NCBI GenBank assembly: GCA_029940345.1
Contig: JAOZRC010000167.1
Coordinates: forward strand, 1-9,395
Reading direction: 5' to 3'
DNA from: Desulfobacterales bacterium
Lineage (GTDB): Bacteria > Desulfobacterota > Desulfobacteria > Desulfobacterales > JAUCGF01
Length of the DNA: 9,395 nucleotides
The notes below the pieces were generated by a model. The model worked only from the letters and a program-made list of their open reading frames with translations. It searched no databases and was not told the DNA's origin. Shown here in pieces: positions 6,278 through 9,395 of this stretch (within the stretch, counting starts at the first letter, position 1; each line of letters opens with the position of its first letter). The position numbers and the translations under genes are program-made.

Positions 6278-6313
6278 GATACACATTATCTTTGTTTGCT
6301 TCAGGGGGCTGAT

Positions 6314-6610
6314 ATGACGCCGGATTTATTTGAATGGGATGATTTTGATGAAAAGAGGGAACGCAGCAAAGCGCGTGAACTTCGTTCTTCACAGTGGTGG
6401 AAACGTCGTTTGGCCAAGGGCGTCTGTTACTACTGCCGGTGTCGTATACATCCCAGGGGGCTTACCATGGATCATATCGTTCCCATCGCTCGTGGCGGGA
6501 GAACCACCAAAGGAAACGTCGCGCCTTGCTGCAAGGCATGCAACTCTGCTAAAAAAAACCTGCTGCCTATGGAGTGGGATCAATATCTGAAGGGTTTTGA
6601 AAACTTCTGA
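6314..6610 (+). CDS. Small HNH endonuclease-like protein
   Basis: This is a 98-residue HNH-domain protein. A basic N-terminal helix (residues 13-34) is followed by CYYC (C38, C41), the catalytic TMDHIVPIARGG (D53, H54), N68 in KGNVAPCC, and CKACN (C73, C76, N77). The four cysteines should hold a structural zinc, and H54 with N68 and N77 form the HNH metal site. Such small proteins cut or nick DNA, but many standalone copies have no known role. I chose ATG 6314 because AGGGGG lies 5 bases upstream and the product then starts MTPDLFEWDDFDEKRERSKA, a complete-looking N-terminus. In-frame starts at 6209 (GTG) and 6266 (ATG) lie inside the mobile repeat and lack ribosome sites. It is convergent with fhs. 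The insertion of the repeat before it may have altered its promoter. No restriction-modification or phage partner is nearby. Confidence 0.82.
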   Translation: MTPDLFEWDDFDEKRERSKARELRSSQWWKRRLAKGVCYYCRCRIHPRGLTMDHIVPIARGGRTTKGNVAPCCKACNSAKKNLLPMEWDQYLKGFENF

Positions 6611-6673
6611 TAAAATGGATAAACCGTGTAAAGTTATCAAATTTACGGCTGCCAACATAAAGCGGGACACTAC

Positions 6674-6707
6674 GGTTCGAACGTCGAACATTCAACATTG
6701 AACACCC
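6674..6707. repeat. Degenerate short tandem GAAC/CAAC repeat
   Basis: About four units of 7-9 bases of the form TTCGAACG, TCGAACA, TTCAACA and TTGAACA follow each other. Similar runs occur as intergenic repeats in many genomes. The rest of the gap 6611-6781 shows no gene or clear signal. Confidence 0.4.
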
Positions 6708-6781
6708 AATAAGGAAACGCGATTGAGAAACTCATCATTAATAGTTTCAAGGTCGTTCTGTAGCATCTCTTCAGCACAAAG

Positions 6782-6809
6782 AAAGGCTCGGTCTTGCGAC
6801 CAAGCCTTT
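6782..6809 (-). terminator. Rho-independent terminator between convergent HNH and fhs genes
   Basis: The arms 6782-6793 and 6798-6809 form a 12-bp stem with a 4-base loop. Read on the minus strand (fhs direction), the one imperfect position is a U-G pair, and the stem runs into TTTCTTT. Read on the plus strand, it is an A-C mismatch but six T follow. It probably ends fhs transcripts 32 bases after the stop and may work in both directions. Confidence 0.8.
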
Positions 6810-6840
6810 TTTATTACAAGCGTTCAGAACTTAAAATGAA

Positions 6841-8604
6841 TTAGAACAGGCCGCTGACCTTACCTGTTTCCGTATCAACGTCAACACGTCTGAAGGCCGG
6901 GTTAGAGCCGGTTCCAGGCATGAGGCTGATTGTGCCGGCACAGGGGCAGAGGAATTTAGCGCCAGAGTAAATCAGAATGTCACGAATCGGCAACGTCCAG
7001 CCTTTGGGCGCACCCTTGACTGTCGGATCGGCGCTCAGGCTGAGATGGGTTTTGACCATCATGGTTGCAAAGTCGTCGTACTTGGAATCATTCTCAAGCA
7101 TCTTTGCTTTCGCCTCGGCTTCCGGGGTCCAAGTCACGCCGTCGGCACCGTAGACTTCTTTAGCGATGAGGTCAACGCGGTCGCGCAGTTTCATTTCCAG
7201 CGGATAGAGGAATTTGAAATCGTTTTCCTCTTCACAAGCATCGACAACGGCATCGGCAAATTCCAAGGCACCTTCGCCGCCTTTTTCCCAATGTTTGGAC
7301 TCGGCACAGCGGGCTCCGGCAGCTTCGGCAGCCGCGCGGACAACTTTACATTCTTCATCCGTATCGGTGTAGAACCGGTTGATGCAGACCACCGGGTTAA
7401 TGCCGGCTTTGCGGATGGTGTTGATGTGATGCACCATGTTGACGCATCCCTTTTCAACCATGCCCACGTTCTCTTGGATGTACTCGTCGGGCATGGCGAT
7501 ACCGGGTGTCACCTTGGGGCCGCCACCGTGGCTTTTGAGCGCGCGGATGGTGGTGGTAAGCACTGATACGTTGGGTTTCAGACCACTGAAGCGGGATTTA
7601 ACGTTCCAAAATTTTTCGAACCCGATATCGGCACCGAAACCCGATTCCGTAACATGGTAATCGAACAGTTTCAGCCCAACGCGGTCGGCAATAATCGATG
7701 ACTGGCCGACGGCGATATTGGCAAACGGTCCGGCATGAACCATGCAGGGGTTATACTCGGCGGTACACATCATAGTGGGGTTGATGGTGTTGCGCATAAA
7801 AGCGGTCATGGCGTTGCCGACTTCGAGATCACCAGTGGTGACCGGATTGCCGCTCTTATCAAAGGCTACGGTGATGTTGTTCAGGCGATCTTTCAGATCG
7901 GCCAGATCACGAATAACCGATAGGATCGCCATACATTCTGAACCAACGGCAATCCCGAATTTGGACTGCATGGTGAAGCCATCAAAGCGGCCGCCGATAC
8001 CAATGATAATATTGCGGAGGGCTTGGGCACAATAATCAATGATCCAGCCCAACTCAACGCGAGTGGGATCAATGTTCAAGCGCGCCATACCAGTCAACCG
8101 GTCCAACTGCTCATCGTTGTAGTTGCGCTCATGCTGCATCCGCGAGGTCATGGCCACCATAGCCAGGTTGTGGGCATTCATGATATCATTGATGTCGCCT
8201 GTCAGACCCAGTGAAAATTCGGTCATCGGAATCAGCAATGAGTTGCCACCACCGGCAGCGGTTCCTTTGACGTTCATGGTGGGGCCGCCGGAAGGTTGTC
8301 GCAGAGCGCCACCGACGTTTTTACCGCGCAAGCCAAGGCCTTCCATCAGGCCACAAGAGGTCGTACTCTTGCCTTCGCCCAACGGGGTCGGAGTGATGGC
8401 CGTCACTTCAATATACTTGCCATCCGGTTTGTCCTGAAGCCGGTTGATAATGTTAAGGAAATCCAGTTTTGCCAGTCTGCCCATGGGAAGAATCTCGTTC
8501 TTTTCCAAGCCGAGTTTATCCCGCCATTCATCCGGTGTGGGCATGTTTTTTTCAGCCGCTTCGGAGATCTGCCAGTCAGCCATTTCTACCGCGTTGTAAG
8601 CCAT
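6841..8604 (-). CDS. fhs: Formate--tetrahydrofolate ligase
   Basis: This 587-residue cytoplasmic enzyme joins formate to tetrahydrofolate with ATP, giving 10-formyl-THF for purine synthesis or, in anaerobes, the methyl branch of the Wood-Ljungdahl pathway. The ATP loop TPLGEGKST is at residues 73-81. [12 protein letters not shown] (351-362) matches the second family signature. [13 protein letters not shown] (288-300) and [14 protein letters not shown] (319-332) are also hallmarks. The first signature is divergent: [11 protein letters not shown] (111-121) replaces the usual GxKGGAAGGGY. The length is a little above the common 555-560, mainly through an N-terminal extension. ATG 8604 has GGAG 10 bases upstream. 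A terminator follows the gene. The response-regulator gene lies 231 bases upstream on the same strand, so fhs may have its own promoter in that gap. Direction (formate use or formate release) cannot be told from sequence. Confidence 0.97.
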   Translation of the reverse strand: MAYNAVEMADWQISEAAEKNMPTPDEWRDKLGLEKNEILPMGRLAKLDFLNIINRLQDKPDGKYIEVTAITPTPLGEGKSTTSCGLMEGLGLRGKNVGGALRQPSGGPTMNVKGTAAGGGNSLLIPMTEFSLGLTGDINDIMNAHNLAMVAMTSRMQHERNYNDEQLDRLTGMARLNIDPTRVELGWIIDYCAQALRNIIIGIGGRFDGFTMQSKFGIAVGSECMAILSVIRDLADLKDRLNNITVAFDKSGNPVTTGDLEVGNAMTAFMRNTINPTMMCTAEYNPCMVHAGPFANIAVGQSSIIADRVGLKLFDYHVTESGFGADIGFEKFWNVKSRFSGLKPNVSVLTTTIRALKSHGGGPKVTPGIAMPDEYIQENVGMVEKGCVNMVHHINTIRKAGINPVVCINRFYTDTDEECKVVRAAAEAAGARCAESKHWEKGGEGALEFADAVVDACEEENDFKFLYPLEMKLRDRVDLIAKEVYGADGVTWTPEAEAKAKMLENDSKYDDFATMMVKTHLSLSADPTVKGAPKGWTLPIRDILIYSGAKFLCPCAGTISLMPGTGSNPAFRRVDVDTETGKVSGLF

Positions 8605-8736
8605 AAGTCACTTTCTCCTTTACTTTTAACTAGTTAGTTGTTTTGGGGATTATTGACCCCTTCCATATAATTCAATTCTTCTTCATCAATCAGCGCTACT
8701 GAATCTAGTATTGACTTTCATTAAGGCACAGGTTCC

Positions 8737-8776
8737 TAACATGTGCATCAAAAGAAAAACATTTTTCTTAACATGT
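8737..8776. promoter_or_regulatory. Paired TAACATGT boxes flanking an 18-bp palindrome upstream of fhs
   Basis: TAACATGT occurs at 8737-8744 and again at 8769-8776, exactly 32 bases apart (about three helical turns). Between them is the palindrome AAGAAAAA-CA-TTTTTCTT (8752-8769). The block sits 130-170 bases upstream of the fhs start and 60-100 bases after the response-regulator stop. It could be an operator or a weak terminator for the regulator gene; no known binding site is recognised. The rest of 8605-8835 is AT-rich and non-coding. A loose promoter (TTGATT, 18 bases, TATATG on the minus strand, around 8665-8695) lies closer to fhs. Confidence 0.3.
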
Positions 8777-8835
8777 AATAAAATGCTTTGCAAGGTATTA
8801 ATTAAAAATTGTAACGAATGAAAACTCACATTTTT

Positions 8836-9201
8836 TCATTCAAGCAGGTCTTTCACTTGGGCGACAACATCGGCAATCGCAAACGGTTTTTTGATATAAG
8901 CGTCCGCTGAAAGCGCCATGCCCTTGACAATATCTATCTCGCGCCCTTTGGCGGATAAAAAGATAATCTTTGTGTTTTGCCATTCCGGATTTTCGCGCAC
9001 GTTCTGGCAAACCTGATACCCATCGACGCCAGGAAGCATGATATCTAACAGGATGAGGTCCGGTTTAAATTTTGCAATACTTTCCATGGCTTCATCTCCG
9101 CTAGCCGCCACGGACACCTGGTAACGCTCTTGTTCCATTAGAAATTGCAAGGGTACGATAATGTTGGGCTCGTCATCTACGATAAGTACTTTTTTAGGCA
9201 T
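8836..9201 (-). CDS. Single-domain response regulator (CheY-like receiver)
   Basis: This 121-residue protein is a receiver domain and nothing else. D9-D10-E11 form the acidic Mg pocket, D53 in LLDIMLPGVDG is the phospho-acceptor, S83 is the switch hydroxyl, Y102 the switch aromatic and K105 in KKP the conserved lysine. All key residues are present, so it should accept phosphate from a histidine kinase. There is no DNA-binding or enzymatic output domain, so it must act by protein contact or pass phosphate onward. No kinase gene is in the window. ATG 9201 has only a weak GGTGG ribosome-like site 5 bases upstream. It lies upstream of fhs on the same strand, but the 231-base gap makes a functional link uncertain. 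Confidence 0.92.
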   Translation of the reverse strand: MPKKVLIVDDEPNIIVPLQFLMEQERYQVSVAASGDEAMESIAKFKPDLILLDIMLPGVDGYQVCQNVRENPEWQNTKIIFLSAKGREIDIVKGMALSADAYIKKPFAIADVVAQVKDLLE

Positions 9202-9267
9202 AAGGCCACCAATTCTTTATTCCTTGTTAAAGTAAACTGGGCTACCGCCATAAGGCGGGCCAGATGT

Positions 9268-9292
9268 AAAGCGGAAAGCTGCTCCGCTTTTT
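9268..9292. repeat. Hairpin upstream of the response regulator, with a T-run
   Basis: AAAGCGGA (9268-9275) pairs with TCCGCTTT (9283-9290) around AAGCTGC; the T-run 9288-9292 overlaps the arm on the plus strand. A smaller CCGCC-ATAA-GGCGG hairpin lies at 9245-9258. The core resembles the hairpin at 28-52. No plus-strand gene ends here, so it is more likely a dispersed repeat than a terminator of a gene seen in this window. Confidence 0.4.
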
Positions 9293-9301
9293 CAACCTCG
9301 A

Positions 9302-9375
9302 AAATTATTAAATAATTTCAACCTGTGCAATTGAAATAAAATATTCCTTAGAGGGTGTACTTTTCAAACACCCTC
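9302..9375. repeat. AT-rich palindromes and a GAGGGTGT hairpin at the right edge
   Basis: Three small inverted repeats follow each other: AAATTATT-A-AATAATTT (9302-9318), ATTTCAA-N9-TTGAAAT (9315-9337), and GAGGGTGT/ACACCCTC (9351-9358 with 9368-9375). On the minus strand the last reads GAGGGTGTTTGAAAAGT, close to the GAGCCTGTTTGAAAAGT tip of the 4879-5038 element. They could be operator-like sites upstream of the regulator gene or remnants of the same repeat family. Nothing coding is seen in 9202-9395. Confidence 0.35.
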
Positions 9376-9395
9376 AATGAATTCCTATCTATCTG

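Noticed and set aside
5935..6285. CRISPR-like array
   Set aside because: The repeats are inverted and not direct, and there are no regularly spaced unique spacers or cas genes.
6209..6313. Longer HNH protein starting at GTG 6209 or ATG 6266
   Set aside because: Both starts lie inside the MITE and lack a ribosome-binding site, while ATG 6314 has AGGGGG at the right distance.
7045..7566. Plus-strand open frame of 173 codons and several smaller ones opposite fhs
   Set aside because: They are antisense shadows of a highly conserved gene and have no domain features.
8645..8660. GGGG-N8-CCCC hairpin in the fhs leader as a riboswitch
   Set aside because: It is only a 4-bp stem, and no conserved tetrahydrofolate riboswitch elements could be recognised around it.

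Overview
The window is chromosomal sequence from a bacterium, most likely an anaerobic member of the Desulfobacterota (former Deltaproteobacteria, sulfate-reducer-like). This is an inference from gene content and protein style: a long formate-tetrahydrofolate ligase with unusual signature residues, an acetyl-CoA hydrolase/transferase fused to a GNAT domain, a small HNH protein, and many short palindromic repeats between genes. There are no rRNA or tRNA genes, no CRISPR array, no phage structural genes and no intact insertion sequence with a transposase.

Layout from left to right. The left block holds two minus-strand genes: a metallo-beta-lactamase-fold hydrolase (103-744) and a two-domain protein with a glyoxalase/VOC half and a probable TerB-like half (843-1610). 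A 182-base divergent spacer separates them from a plus-strand pair (1793-2750) that looks like an AbiE-type toxin-antitoxin operon: a DUF6922-like antitoxin followed by an AbiEii-like nucleotidyltransferase, with overlapping reading frames. Next come a palindromic repeat region (2748-2916), the acetyl-CoA hydrolase/transferase-GNAT fusion (2977-4851), a 160-bp hairpin-like mobile repeat (4879-5038), and an ATP-grasp protein (5061-5903). Two further inverted-repeat elements (5935-6089 and 6099-6277) lead into a small HNH endonuclease-like gene (6314-6610). The right block is minus-strand: a single-domain response regulator (8836-9201) upstream of formate-tetrahydrofolate ligase (6841-8604). A terminator-like hairpin at 6782-6809 lies between the convergent HNH and fhs genes.

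How the genes relate. Fhs (one-carbon metabolism, possibly the methyl branch of the Wood-Ljungdahl pathway) and the CoA-transferase-like fusion fit an organism that handles formate, acetate and CoA esters, but they are not in one operon and nothing shows that they act together. The genes look like independent units separated by repeats.

The most notable structure lies between the genes. At least three full-length, transposase-free inverted-repeat elements and several terminal fragments sit at gene edges. One has an 8-bp flanking direct repeat next to 12-bp terminal inverted repeats. Another has IS5-like ends, an apparent TAA duplication and a nearly full-length palindrome. I see no convincing previously undescribed multi-gene system. 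The best candidates for a second look are the VOC/TerB-like fusion and these MITE-like elements abutting stop and start codons.
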